Assembly (NCBI GenBank): GCA_024693225.1
Contig: JAILLI010000057.1
Location: forward strand, 1-40,172
DNA: 40,172 nucleotides
Direction of reading: 5' to 3'
Source of the DNA: Lachnospiraceae bacterium
Lineage (GTDB): Bacteria; Bacillota; Clostridia; Lachnospirales; Lachnospiraceae
The position numbers and the translations under genes are program-made. The notes beneath the pieces are model-generated. The model was not told the DNA's origin. It did no database searches and saw only the letters and a program-made list of their open reading frames with translations. Positions 16,845 to 25,992 of this stretch are shown piece after piece; positions within the stretch are counted from its first letter, which is position 1; each line of letters begins with the position of its first letter.

Positions 16845-17969
16845 ATGACATCTGTATATATTGCGGATTACGTCGGTGTCCTTCTGCTGACGCTGATCTT
16901 GTGCGCCCGCGGATGGGAGCTTCCGGGCCGCAGGGACGAAAGCCGTATACTGCTGATCCTCGTGATCGCAACACTGATCAACTGCCTGTTCGATCCGGTC
17001 ATATTTGCCGTCGACGGGAGGCCCGGTCCCTTTGCCCGCTTTGTGGTCATATTCGGGAATTCCCTCCTTTTCATCTATAACCTGGTGGTGGGGACCGGTA
17101 TGCTGGTCCTGATCATCAAGCATATCAGGAGTCATATATCAAGATTGCAGTATGCCATCGTGTGGGGGCTCTCTGCCCTTGAAGTCATCCTCATCATAGC
17201 CAATCTTTTTACCCCCATAGTCTTTTCGGTAGACGAAAACAATGTCTACAGCAGAGGACCTCTTTATTTTGTATATCTGTTTGTGGCCTTTTATCTCATG
17301 CTGTACAGCATGTTCTTATATGTAACGGCAGGAAAGAGACACGGATCGCTGAGGTATTTTCCCGTGTGGGAGTTTGTGCTGAGCATAGTGCTCGGTGTCG
17401 TTATACAGACGGCCTTTTACGGAGTCTCACTTCAGCCCGTGAGTTTTGCGGTGGCCTTTTGCAGCATAGTCATCTGTCTGCAGAAGGAATATCTCTATAT
17501 AGACAAGCTGACCGGTGTGTATAACAGATACGAGTTTGACAAGATCATCCGCTATTACGTGAAACGGAAAAAGAGCAGATTTGCCGCCATCATGATCGAC
17601 ATGAACAATTTCAAGGCCATAAATGACGAACATTCCCATGAGGAGGGCGATGAGGCCTTAAGAGAAATGGCCCGGATACTGACCGCCGTTGCTGGTGATG
17701 ACGGAAACGTCATAAGGTTTGCCGGTGACGAGTTCGTTCTGATAATAGATGACGAGGGCGAGGATGTCATAAGCAGGAGCTGTGCAAAGGTAAATGCTGC
17801 CATCGAAGCTTATAATGAGTCATCCGGAAAGCCTTATAAACTTTCCGCTTCCATGGGCGGCGATGTGTTTGACATAGAGGATGCCGCCGATGTCACAGGC
17901 CGTATCGACAGGCAGATGTATGAGGATAAAGTGGAATATTACAGGACCCATGACAGAAGAAGCAGATAG
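16845..17969 (+). CDS. Membrane diguanylate cyclase (GGDEF domain)
   Basis: The enzyme should make cyclic di-GMP from two GTP. I start it at ATG 16845 (374 residues), with AGGGAT just upstream, rather than at the in-frame ATG 16827, which sits about where transcription should begin and has no ribosome site. Residues 1-215 contain about six or seven hydrophobic helices, an unnamed membrane sensor. The GGDEF domain covers about 220-365: LTGVYNRYEFD, the metal-binding Asp in IDMNNFKAIND, and the active-site motif RFAGDEFV (AGDEF at 293-297). The Ala-for-Gly change occurs in active cyclases, so activity is likely. The RxxD inhibitory site expected just before it is absent (GDDGNVIRF), so there may be no product inhibition. 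Confidence 0.9.
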   Translation: MTSVYIADYVGVLLLTLILCARGWELPGRRDESRILLILVIATLINCLFDPVIFAVDGRPGPFARFVVIFGNSLLFIYNLVVGTGMLVLIIKHIRSHISRLQYAIVWGLSALEVILIIANLFTPIVFSVDENNVYSRGPLYFVYLFVAFYLMLYSMFLYVTAGKRHGSLRYFPVWEFVLSIVLGVVIQTAFYGVSLQPVSFAVAFCSIVICLQKEYLYIDKLTGVYNRYEFDKIIRYYVKRKKSRFAAIMIDMNNFKAINDEHSHEEGDEALREMARILTAVAGDDGNVIRFAGDEFVLIIDDEGEDVISRSCAKVNAAIEAYNESSGKPYKLSASMGGDVFDIEDAADVTGRIDRQMYEDKVEYYRTHDRRSR

Positions 17970-18022
17970 TTGCATTAATAGCGTGTAAAATACAATATAT
18001 AGTGTTTTCGTATAAGAAAATG

Positions 18023-18031
18023 TGATAAAAT
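18023..18031 (+). promoter_or_regulatory. Possible extended -10 promoter for the receiver-domain gene
   Basis: In the AT-rich gap 17970-18117, TAAAAT at 18026-18031 is preceded by TG at 18023-18024 (TGATAAAAT), an extended -10 form. No good -35 is seen. It would give a leader of about 80 bases. Confidence 0.35.
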
Positions 18032-18117
18032 AACAATGTATGTGCATTTTACCGCATTTTTTATCTGGAACGGCGTAAACAGGGTATTTCATATCATATT
18101 CGACCGTGAGGTGTCCG

Positions 18118-19110
18118 ATGGAGACAAGTATCTTATATCTGCAGACAAATGATAGGATCGCCGAGAACCTTAAGGGGAGGTTCAATGACGAAGGGATAGA
18201 GTTCATACATGCAAGCTCTGCCGCCCAGGCCTTTGAACTTTTGGGAGAGCGGGAATTCTATCTGGTCCTTACCGACGGCTTTATACCGGACATGAAGGTC
18301 CACGAATTCGCAAGGAAATGCTCTGTCGAATATCCGGATGTGGTGCTCGATGTGTGCACGGATCTTACGGATGAAAAGTATATACCCAAGATAGTCAATG
18401 AGTACAGTGTGCGGAAGGTATTCCTGCCTCCGTGGAACATAGAGGATATAGTCGAGGGGGTCAAGGATTCCATTGACGAGGCCCATATCCATCGTGACAT
18501 CTTAAGGAGGATCAGCGATCTTAAAAATGACGAGAAGGTTTTCGAGGATACACTGGACCGGCTGAAGAAGGCCCTGATAAAGCAGCAGTACAGCTACAAC
18601 AAGATCGCACCTTTTTTCAACCGGGTCCTTGATGCCTTTTTGCGCCGCAGGGACATGGGTGAGAACTACAACAGTTTCGTGAGAAGGTCCTGTGACAAGA
18701 TGCTCCGCCTGCAGACGACAGCTTATTTCAAGGTCTCGGACCTTAAGAAGATAATAACCGACAATATGAATGAAGCCCTTAAGAAAAATGAAGGGGTGAG
18801 TGTCGGGGAGGTAAAGAGCTGTCTGTACGGTGAGGTCCCCAGGTCCTCAATGGCGGATCTGACATTTTCTTTGTGGATACTTGCGGCAATAGAAGGGGTA
18901 AAATGCGACAGGGCGACACTGAACGTGGACAGCAGGTATGTGACTTCCAAGAAGTGCGAGTATAAGCTTTCAGTCGCCGGGACCAAAAGATCGGAAGTTC
19001 CGGTCGAAATACAGGTCTATATAGCCAACATCCTTGGCAACATTGTGGACGAGTATCAGAAGTATGACACGTCGGAAGGCTGGACATACGAGCTTCGGGT
19101 CACTTTATAG
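18118..19110 (+). CDS. Receiver-domain protein with unrecognised C-terminal output region
   Basis: 330 residues from ATG 18118, chosen because GAGGTG at 18108-18113 is well placed; the GTG at 18106 overlaps that site. Residues 1-120 look like a response-regulator receiver: LVLTDGFIPD places the phospho-acceptor at D53, with T in DVCTDL and K in VRKVFLPPW. The usual acidic pair after strand 1 is weak (QTND). Residues 130-215 are helical and basic and resemble a dimerisation helix pair (LDRLKKALIKQQYSYNKI). The last 110 residues form a beta-rich domain ending YELRVTL that I do not recognise; a degenerate histidine-kinase ATPase fold is one possibility. No DNA-binding motif is visible. The downstream PBP has its own promoter. 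Confidence 0.75.
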   Translation: METSILYLQTNDRIAENLKGRFNDEGIEFIHASSAAQAFELLGEREFYLVLTDGFIPDMKVHEFARKCSVEYPDVVLDVCTDLTDEKYIPKIVNEYSVRKVFLPPWNIEDIVEGVKDSIDEAHIHRDILRRISDLKNDEKVFEDTLDRLKKALIKQQYSYNKIAPFFNRVLDAFLRRRDMGENYNSFVRRSCDKMLRLQTTAYFKVSDLKKIITDNMNEALKKNEGVSVGEVKSCLYGEVPRSSMADLTFSLWILAAIEGVKCDRATLNVDSRYVTSKKCEYKLSVAGTKRSEVPVEIQVYIANILGNIVDEYQKYDTSEGWTYELRVTL

Positions 19111-19136
19111 GAAAAGGCCGGACAAAAGAGATGGAT

Positions 19137-19165
19137 TTGTAGTTTTTCCGGATATCTGATATGAT
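19137..19165 (+). promoter_or_regulatory. Sigma-A promoter of the PBP gene
   Basis: TTGTAG at 19137-19142, a 17-base spacer and TATGAT at 19160-19165. The predicted start site near 19172 leaves a leader of about 67 bases before the ATG at 19239. Confidence 0.6.
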
Positions 19166-19238
19166 AACAGGATGAGCTTTTATAAGGAATGCGCCAGAAA
19201 GGGATAAGAGCGCAGCCGGATAAGTCTGAGGAAATACC

Positions 19239-21965
19239 ATGAACTATGGAAGAAGAGGAATAAGAAAAAGACAGAAAGCGATAGGGTCGCCGACTACAAA
19301 GGTAGGAAAGTTCTGTGCGGTCAGCCTGTTCATCGTTGCGGCTTTTGCAGTCGTCCTTGTGGGAGTGGCGGGACTGTGTGCGGGGATCGGCCTCTTTATG
19401 GGTGTCGTGGACACGGCTCCGGACATCTCCAATGTGGATGTTGCTCCGGCCGGTTACTCGACCAACGTATACGACAATGAGGGCAATCAGCTGACCAAGC
19501 TCATAGCGGAAAATTCCAACCGTGTGTATGTCAAGCTCGACAAGATACCCCTTGATATGCAGCATGCTTTTGTTGCCATAGAGGATGAGAGATTTTACAC
19601 ACATAACGGTATCGATATAAAAGGTATCATGCGTGCGGGTGTCAAAGCCCTTAAGGGTAACCTCCATCAGGGTGCATCCACTATCACCCAGCAGCTCCTT
19701 AAGAATAACGTTTTCACCTCCTGGACCGAAGAGAGCAGTCTGGTAGACAAGTTCAAGAGAAAGTTCCAGGAACAGTACTGTGCCGTCCAGCTCGAAAAGG
19801 TCATGACCAAGGATCAGATACTGGAGAATTATCTGAACACCATTAACCTGGGCCAGGGGACACTGGGAGTACAGGCTGCCTCACAGAGGTATTTCGGTAA
19901 GAACGTTTCGGATCTGAACATTTCCGAGAGTGCCGTCATCGCCTGCATCACCCAGAATCCGTCAAAATGGAATCCCATCTCACATCCGGATAACAATGCG
20001 ATCCGCAGGGAAGAGGTACTGACCAAGATGCGGGACCAGGGATACATCACCGATGCCCAGTTCACAGAGGCTATGGCGGATGACGTATATTCGCGCATAC
20101 AGGTCGTTAACGAGAAGGTGGAAAAGAAGACCATCTATTCATACTTTGTAGATGAGCTGACCGAGCAGGTACTAAATGACCTTCAGGAGGAACTGGGATA
20201 TTCTTCCACCCAGGCATACAATGCTCTTTACAGCGGAGGCCTGTCCATCTTTACGACCCAGGACCCCGAGATTCAGAAGATATGTGACGAGGAGTTCGCC
20301 AATGAGGAGAACTATCCTCCCAATACCAGGTATTATCTGAAATACGAAGCTTCATATACCGATTCGGAAAATGACGCCGTGAATTTCTCAACCCAGTACT
20401 TTGAGAGACACTTCAAGGAGAAGAGAGGAAACAGTTTTAACTGCATATTCAATACGGAAGAAGAAGCCTACGAAGCCATAGAGGAGTTCAAGCAGGATGT
20501 CCAGAAGCCGGGGTATACCTTTATCACAGAATCCATATCCCTTACTCCCCAGCCACAGGCAAGCGTCACGATCATCGACCAGTCCACGGGACAGGTCAAG
20601 GCCCTTGTCGGCGGAAGAGGAGCCAAGAGGGCATCGCTGACCCTTAACCGTGCCACCGACACCAAACGTCAGCCGGGTTCGTGCTTCAAAGTCCTTGCGG
20701 CATATGCCCCCGCTCTTGATGCGGCCGGCAAATCACTGGCCTCCACCCAGGTTGATGAACCCTTCAATTATGCCAACGGACGTCCGGTCAAGAACTGGTA
20801 TAACGGTTATAAGGGGATATGTACATACCGTTACGGTATAGAACAGTCACTGAATATAGTTGCGGTCAAGACCCTGACCGAGATCACTCCCCAGCTCGGT
20901 TTTGATTATCTTATCAATTTCGGTTTCTCGACACTGGTCGACAGGAGGACCGAAAGGGACGGATCCATATCATCGGACATAACACAGGCACTGGCTCTGG
21001 GCGGACTTACAGATGGTGTCACCAACGTGGAGCTGTGTTCGGCTTATGCAACGATAGCCAACGGGGGGATGTACATCAAGCCCATGTACTATACCAAGAT
21101 ACTGGATCATGACGGTAACGTGCTCATTGATAACACGACCACGGCAAGAACGAGGCGTGTTCTTAAGGATACAACGGCCTATCTTCTTACGAACGCCATG
21201 GAGGATGTTGTAACAAAAGGTACCGGAGCAAAAGTCAACTTCGGCAACATGGCAATAGCCGGAAAGACAGGTACGACCACCAGCAATGTCGACGTATGGT
21301 TTTCGGGCTTTACACCCTATTATACCTGCTGCACATGGAGCGGTTATGACAATAACGTCCACATGAACGGGAGCGGTGAGACCAATACCGCCAAGATCCT
21401 GTGGAAGGCCATCATGGGACGTATCCATGAGAACAAGGAATACAAGTCATTTACCATGCCCGAAGGTATAACGACGGCAACGGTATGTAAGCGTACCGGA
21501 GGATTGGCTACAGCCATATGCCGTGCGGACGGGTCGGCGATAACCGAATATTTTGCCGAAGGTACCGTGCCCGAGCTTCCCTGCAACAATCATTACGGCA
21601 GTGTCTTTGATACGGGCCTTGTGTGCGCGATGACGGGCCAGAAGGCAACGGCCACCTGCCCTTATGCATATCAGGGAGTGCCGACGGCTGACGGCTTCTG
21701 TCCTCACAGTACCATTAACGGAGTATCCGCCCAGGATTATTATAATCTGATACAGATGCAGGCAGCGGGCCTTGTACCGGTTGAAGGGCTCCCGGCGGTA
21801 GATCCCAATGCCCCGGCGGTGGATCCCAATGCGATCCCTGCCGTACCTTCGGCAGACCCCAATGCAGTCCCGGTCGACCCCAATGCAGTCCCGGCCGTAC
21901 CTGCGGCTCCGGCTGTCGACCCTGCCCAGCAGGCTCTGCTCGACCAGCTTCAGCAGGCACAGTAA
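19239..21965 (+). CDS. Class A penicillin-binding protein (PBP1A-like)
   Basis: Bifunctional peptidoglycan polymerase and cross-linker, 908 residues. A basic cytoplasmic start and one membrane helix (about 24-55) are followed by a GT51 glycosyltransferase domain with EDERFYTHNGID (catalytic Glu), GASTITQQLLKN and a YLNTINLGQG stretch. The transpeptidase has all three motifs: SCFK with the acyl-Ser at 481, SLN at 537-539 and KTG at 676-678. The C-terminus (about 853-908) is Pro/Ala-rich with repeated VDPNA/ADPNA units, probably a flexible wall-spanning tail. Cysteine pairs in the 760-830 region (CKRTGGLATAIC, CAMTGQKATATC) could form disulfides. GAGGAAA precedes the ATG by 5 bases. Confidence 0.95.
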   Translation: MNYGRRGIRKRQKAIGSPTTKVGKFCAVSLFIVAAFAVVLVGVAGLCAGIGLFMGVVDTAPDISNVDVAPAGYSTNVYDNEGNQLTKLIAENSNRVYVKLDKIPLDMQHAFVAIEDERFYTHNGIDIKGIMRAGVKALKGNLHQGASTITQQLLKNNVFTSWTEESSLVDKFKRKFQEQYCAVQLEKVMTKDQILENYLNTINLGQGTLGVQAASQRYFGKNVSDLNISESAVIACITQNPSKWNPISHPDNNAIRREEVLTKMRDQGYITDAQFTEAMADDVYSRIQVVNEKVEKKTIYSYFVDELTEQVLNDLQEELGYSSTQAYNALYSGGLSIFTTQDPEIQKICDEEFANEENYPPNTRYYLKYEASYTDSENDAVNFSTQYFERHFKEKRGNSFNCIFNTEEEAYEAIEEFKQDVQKPGYTFITESISLTPQPQASVTIIDQSTGQVKALVGGRGAKRASLTLNRATDTKRQPGSCFKVLAAYAPALDAAGKSLASTQVDEPFNYANGRPVKNWYNGYKGICTYRYGIEQSLNIVAVKTLTEITPQLGFDYLINFGFSTLVDRRTERDGSISSDITQALALGGLTDGVTNVELCSAYATIANGGMYIKPMYYTKILDHDGNVLIDNTTTARTRRVLKDTTAYLLTNAMEDVVTKGTGAKVNFGNMAIAGKTGTTTSNVDVWFSGFTPYYTCCTWSGYDNNVHMNGSGETNTAKILWKAIMGRIHENKEYKSFTMPEGITTATVCKRTGGLATAICRADGSAITEYFAEGTVPELPCNNHYGSVFDTGLVCAMTGQKATATCPYAYQGVPTADGFCPHSTINGVSAQDYYNLIQMQAAGLVPVEGLPAVDPNAPAVDPNAIPAVPSADPNAVPVDPNAVPAVPAAPAVDPAQQALLDQLQQAQ

Positions 21966-21969
21966 GACA

Positions 21970-22614
21970 ATGGAATGGTTATCGCTTTATTCCGGCGGGA
22001 CAGGACAGATCGAAGAGAAGAAATCCCGTTTCATAGCAACGATAGAACCGGTCTCTTCGGAAGAAGAGGCCTGTGATCTTATTGCGTCCGTAAAGAAAAG
22101 ATACTGGGACGCAAGGCATAACTGCAGCGCCTTTATCATAGGAGACAGGGGGCAGATGAGCCGGTGCTCGGATGACGGGGAGCCGTCAGGCACAGCGGGA
22201 CGCCCTATGCTCGACACCCTGATAAATGAGCATATAACAAATGTCTGCGTTGTCGTGACCAGGTATTTCGGAGGTACCCTCCTTGGTACCGGAGGTCTGG
22301 TCCGCGCGTACAGCGGGGCCGTAAAGGAAGGCCTTGCAAAGTGTACCGTCATAAAAAAGACGGCGGGAAGCCGGGTAAGCTTTAAGTGCGACTACAATGA
22401 TATAGGGAAGATACAGTATACGGCCGCACAGAAGGGCTATCACATCATGGACTGCGATTACGGCAGCGAGGTCACTGTTTCCATGATATCCGATGCGGGT
22501 ACAAAGCTTGTGGAGGATATAAGGGATATAACTTCGGGCAGGGCATCCATAGGTGAGCCGGAAAGTGTAACGTATGCGATCATAGACGGTAAACCGGTCC
22601 TCTTTGAGGACTGA
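21970..22614 (+). CDS. YigZ/IMPACT family protein
   Basis: 214 residues starting at ATG 21970, four bases after the PBP stop; the frame is open further upstream only as an overlap with the PBP repeats. The N-terminal UPF0029/IMPACT domain (about 10-125) shows KKSRFIATI, CSDDGEPSGTAGRPML and VVTRYFGGTLLGTGGLVRAY, all diagnostic. The C-terminal part (about 140-205) fits DUF1949. Bacterial members are small conserved proteins of uncertain role, proposed to bind nucleic acid or affect translation. There is no strong ribosome site, so coupling to the PBP gene is likely. Confidence 0.93.
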   Translation: MEWLSLYSGGTGQIEEKKSRFIATIEPVSSEEEACDLIASVKKRYWDARHNCSAFIIGDRGQMSRCSDDGEPSGTAGRPMLDTLINEHITNVCVVVTRYFGGTLLGTGGLVRAYSGAVKEGLAKCTVIKKTAGSRVSFKCDYNDIGKIQYTAAQKGYHIMDCDYGSEVTVSMISDAGTKLVEDIRDITSGRASIGEPESVTYAIIDGKPVLFED

Positions 22615-22668
22615 GGGATCCGGGGAGATCTTTGATGCGCATGGTCTTAGAGGAAAGGAGGATGGGAT

Positions 22669-24018
22669 ATGGATGATCGTATAACAATGGAAGAAATATT
22701 AAAGCTTGTGGAAGATAAGCAGTATACCCGCCTCCGACAGGAGCTTACCGGTTGGAACGAGGCCGATATAGCAGCCTTCCTCGAGGAAGTTCCTCATGAG
22801 GAACAGGTCAAGATATTCAGGATACTCCCCAAGGGACTTGCCGCCGACGTGTTCGCCTTCCTTCCGGTAGAGATAGAGCAGGAGATAATCACCACCCTTA
22901 CCGACCGGGAAGCGGCCAACATCATAAATAATCTGATGGCCGATGATGCCGCGGACCTTATGGAAGAGATGCCCGCGGGACTGGTCAAAAAGCTCCTGGC
23001 CAATGCGGATCCTGAAGCCAGACGTGATATAAACCACCTGCTCCGTTACCCCGAGGATTCGGCAGGAAGCCTCATGACCGTGGAGTTCGTTGACCTCAAG
23101 GAGAACCTTACGGTCACCGAGTGCATAGACAGGATCCGGAGGATCGGAGTTGACAAGGAAACAATAGATACGTGCTATGTACTGGATCAGGGCAGGCATC
23201 TTCTGGGAACGGTCTCCTTAAGGGACCTGCTCCTTAACCAGCCGGATGTGCATGTGTCCGAGTTCATGAACGATAACGTGATCTCGACCAATACAATGAC
23301 CGACCAGGAAGAGGTCGCAAGGATGTTCCAGAAATACGACCTTACGACCATGCCGGTTGTAGATAATGAAGGCCGTCTCGTCGGTATCATCACCATCGAT
23401 GACGTAGTCGATATCCTGCAGGAAGAAGTTACGGAGGATATCGAAAAGATGGCAGCCATCCTGCCTACCGACAAGCCATATATGAAGACCAACACATTGG
23501 AAACCTGGAAAAAGAGGATCCCCTGGCTGCTGCTCCTTATGATCAGTGCCACCGTTACCGGCAAGATCATAACCCATTACGAGCAGGCCCTGGGGGCTTA
23601 TGTCGTACTTACCAGCTTTATCCCCATGCTGATGGATACGGGTGGTAATGCGGGCGGACAGGCCAGCGTTACCATAATCCGTGGACTGTCGCTCGATGAG
23701 ATAGAGTGGTCGGATCTTTTTAAGGTCGTATGGAAGGAGATCAGGGTATCGTTTGCATGCGGGGCGACACTGGCTGTTGCGGGCTTTGCCAAGATCATGT
23801 TCTTTGACAATGTTCCCGTGGTAGTAGCGGTCGTGGTCTGCCTGACCCTTATCGTCACGGTCTTTTTTGCCAAGATAGTTGGATGTACACTGCCAATGAT
23901 CGCCCAGAAGATCGGATTCGATCCGGCGGTCATGGCCTCGCCTTTTATCACAACGATAGTTGATGCCCTGTCGCTTCTTATATACTTCCAGTTCGCGACC
24001 AGGATACTGGGGATCTGA
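22669..24018 (+). CDS. mgtE: Magnesium transporter MgtE
   Basis: 449-residue Mg2+ channel of the MgtE/SLC41 family. Order of domains: N domain of helical repeats (about 1-125, with LTDREAANIINNLMADDAADLMEEM, shown here in part), two CBS domains (about 130-250; VVDNEGRLVGIITIDDVVDI), a connecting helix and five membrane helices (about 280-449). The pore signature appears as TGGNAGGQASVTIIRGLS. In known MgtE the N and CBS domains bind Mg2+ and close the pore when magnesium is high. AAAGGAGG is an excellent ribosome site. I see no Mg riboswitch in the 54 bases upstream. Confidence 0.96.
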   Translation: MDDRITMEEILKLVEDKQYTRLRQELTGWNEADIAAFLEEVPHEEQVKIFRILPKGLAADVFAFLPVEIEQEIITTLTDREAANIINNLMADDAADLMEEMPAGLVKKLLANADPEARRDINHLLRYPEDSAGSLMTVEFVDLKENLTVTECIDRIRRIGVDKETIDTCYVLDQGRHLLGTVSLRDLLLNQPDVHVSEFMNDNVISTNTMTDQEEVARMFQKYDLTTMPVVDNEGRLVGIITIDDVVDILQEEVTEDIEKMAAILPTDKPYMKTNTLETWKKRIPWLLLLMISATVTGKIITHYEQALGAYVVLTSFIPMLMDTGGNAGGQASVTIIRGLSLDEIEWSDLFKVVWKEIRVSFACGATLAVAGFAKIMFFDNVPVVVAVVVCLTLIVTVFFAKIVGCTLPMIAQKIGFDPAVMASPFITTIVDALSLLIYFQFATRILGI

Positions 24019-24074
24019 TGCCGGAAGAGGGAGCGCCTTTACGGACAAATATACAGAGGAGTTAGGAAAGATAC

Positions 24075-25922
24075 ATGGAAAAGAAGAGAGAAGACATAAG
24101 GAATATCGCGATCATTGCCCACGTTGATCACGGCAAGACCACGCTCGTTGATGAGCTTTTAAAGCAGTCCGGTGTGTTCCGTGAAAACCAGGAGGTCGCG
24201 GAGCGCGTCATGGATTCAAACGATATCGAGCGTGAGCGCGGGATAACCATACTGTCGAAGAACACGGCCGTATCCTACAAGAATGTCAAGATCAATATCG
24301 TAGACACTCCGGGACACGCGGATTTCGGCGGAGAGGTCGAGCGTGTGCTCAAGATGGTCGACGGGGCCGTTCTTGTCGTCGACGCTTTTGAGGGGGTCAT
24401 GCCCCAGACCAAATTCGTGCTCAAGAAGGCAATGAGCCTCAGGCTCCCCGTCCTCGTGTGTGTGAACAAGGTTGACAGACCGGAGGCCAGGTGTGAGGAG
24501 GTCGTTGACGAGGTACTCGAACTCTTTATGGATCTTGACGCAAGTGATGAACAGCTCGACTGCCCCTTCATCTACGCATCTGCCAAGCTGGGTATGAGCG
24601 GAACTGCACCCGATGCCCTCGAGAAGTCCATGGTCCCCTTGTTTGATGCCATAGTAAACTACATACCTGCTCCCAAAGGCGATTTTGAAGCTCCCACCCA
24701 GGTCCTTATCAGTACCATAGATTACAATGAATATGTTGGCCGTATAGGAGTCGGCAAGGTCAGCAACGGCCGGATCAGGATCAACCAGGATGTGGTCATA
24801 GTCAATCATCATGACAGGGACAAGCAGAAAAAGGTAAGGGTATCTGCCCTTTATGAATATGACGGGCTGAACAAGGTCAATGTCAAGGAAGCTTCGGTAG
24901 GTTCGATAGTCGCCGTATCGGGTATCGCCGATATCCATATAGGGGATACCATCTGCGATCCGGAGAACATAGACCCCATACCCTTCCAGAAGATATCCGA
25001 GCCGACCATATCCATGAATTTCATGGTAAACGATTCGCCGCTAGCAGGCCAGGAGGGCAAATACGTAACATCCCGCCACATCAGGGAGAGACTGATGAGG
25101 GAACTGAACACGGACGTGTCCTTAAGGGTTGAGGAAACAGAATCCACTGATTGTTTCAAGGTCTCGGGGCGGGGAGAACTCCATCTGTCGGTCCTTATCG
25201 AGAACATGCGCCGCGAGGGTTACGAATTCGCGGTCAGCAAGGCAGAGGTCCTGTACAGGACGGACAGCAAGGGCCGCAGGACGGAACCCATGGAGATAGC
25301 ATATATCGATGTGCCCGAGGCTTTTACCGGGGGTGTCATAGAAAAGCTGGGCACCAGACGGGGTGAACTCATGAACATGATGCCGATCACAGGCGGGTAT
25401 CAGAGACTGGAGTTTTCCATACCGGCCAGAGGCCTTATAGGATACAGGGGCGAGTTCATGACCGACACCAAGGGTGAAGGCATCATCAATACCGTTTTTG
25501 ATGAATATGCCCCCTATAAAGGAGACATCCAGTTCAGAAAACAGGGCAGCATCATAGCGTTTGAAACGGGTGAATCGGTCACTTACGGCCTTTTCCAGGC
25601 CCAGGAGCGGGGCACGCTCTTTATAGGACCCGGGGAAAAGGTCTATGCCGGCATGGTCATAGGACAGACGGGCCGGACGGAAGATGTGGAGATAAATGTA
25701 TGCAAGAGCAAGCATCTTACAAATACCAGGGCTTCCGGTGCGGATGACGCGCTCAGGCTGTCGCCGCCTAAGATACTGTCTCTTGAGCAGGCCCTGGAAT
25801 TCATAGATACGGACGAACTGCTGGAGATAACTCCCGACAAGCTTCGGATCAGAAAAAAGATACTTGATCCCACACTTCGGAAAAGGGCATCTTTTGCCGC
25901 CAAGAATAATCAAGAAAAATAA
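24075..25922 (+). CDS. typA: Translational GTPase TypA/BipA
   Basis: 615-residue ribosome-associated GTPase linked to stress responses and large-subunit assembly. G motifs are intact: G1 AHVDHGKTT at residues 15-23, the switch I region RERGITI, G3 DTPGHADF and G4 NKVDRP. EF-G-like domains II, III and V follow, and the TypA-specific C-terminal domain ([38 protein letters not shown]) separates it from EF-G and LepA. Length is normal. AGGAAAG is about 6 bases before the ATG. Confidence 0.97.
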   Translation: MEKKREDIRNIAIIAHVDHGKTTLVDELLKQSGVFRENQEVAERVMDSNDIERERGITILSKNTAVSYKNVKINIVDTPGHADFGGEVERVLKMVDGAVLVVDAFEGVMPQTKFVLKKAMSLRLPVLVCVNKVDRPEARCEEVVDEVLELFMDLDASDEQLDCPFIYASAKLGMSGTAPDALEKSMVPLFDAIVNYIPAPKGDFEAPTQVLISTIDYNEYVGRIGVGKVSNGRIRINQDVVIVNHHDRDKQKKVRVSALYEYDGLNKVNVKEASVGSIVAVSGIADIHIGDTICDPENIDPIPFQKISEPTISMNFMVNDSPLAGQEGKYVTSRHIRERLMRELNTDVSLRVEETESTDCFKVSGRGELHLSVLIENMRREGYEFAVSKAEVLYRTDSKGRRTEPMEIAYIDVPEAFTGGVIEKLGTRRGELMNMMPITGGYQRLEFSIPARGLIGYRGEFMTDTKGEGIINTVFDEYAPYKGDIQFRKQGSIIAFETGESVTYGLFQAQERGTLFIGPGEKVYAGMVIGQTGRTEDVEINVCKSKHLTNTRASGADDALRLSPPKILSLEQALEFIDTDELLEITPDKLRIRKKILDPTLRKRASFAAKNNQEK

Positions 25923-25950
25923 AGACAACTCGTAATGTTTTTTGTATAAT
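25922..25950 (+). promoter_or_regulatory. Probable promoter of the CheX-fusion gene
   Basis: TATAAT at 25945-25950 is a perfect -10; AAGACA at 25922-25927 with 17-base spacing is a partial -35. It begins at the last base of the typA stop codon. Confidence 0.5.
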
Positions 25951-25992
25951 GGATAAAGATGGTCCGGCATCCGAAAGGAGATATGGATAATT

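Noticed and set aside
22615-22668. Magnesium riboswitch (M-box) upstream of mgtE
   Set aside because: The gap is only 54 bases and shows no M-box sequence; it is far too short.
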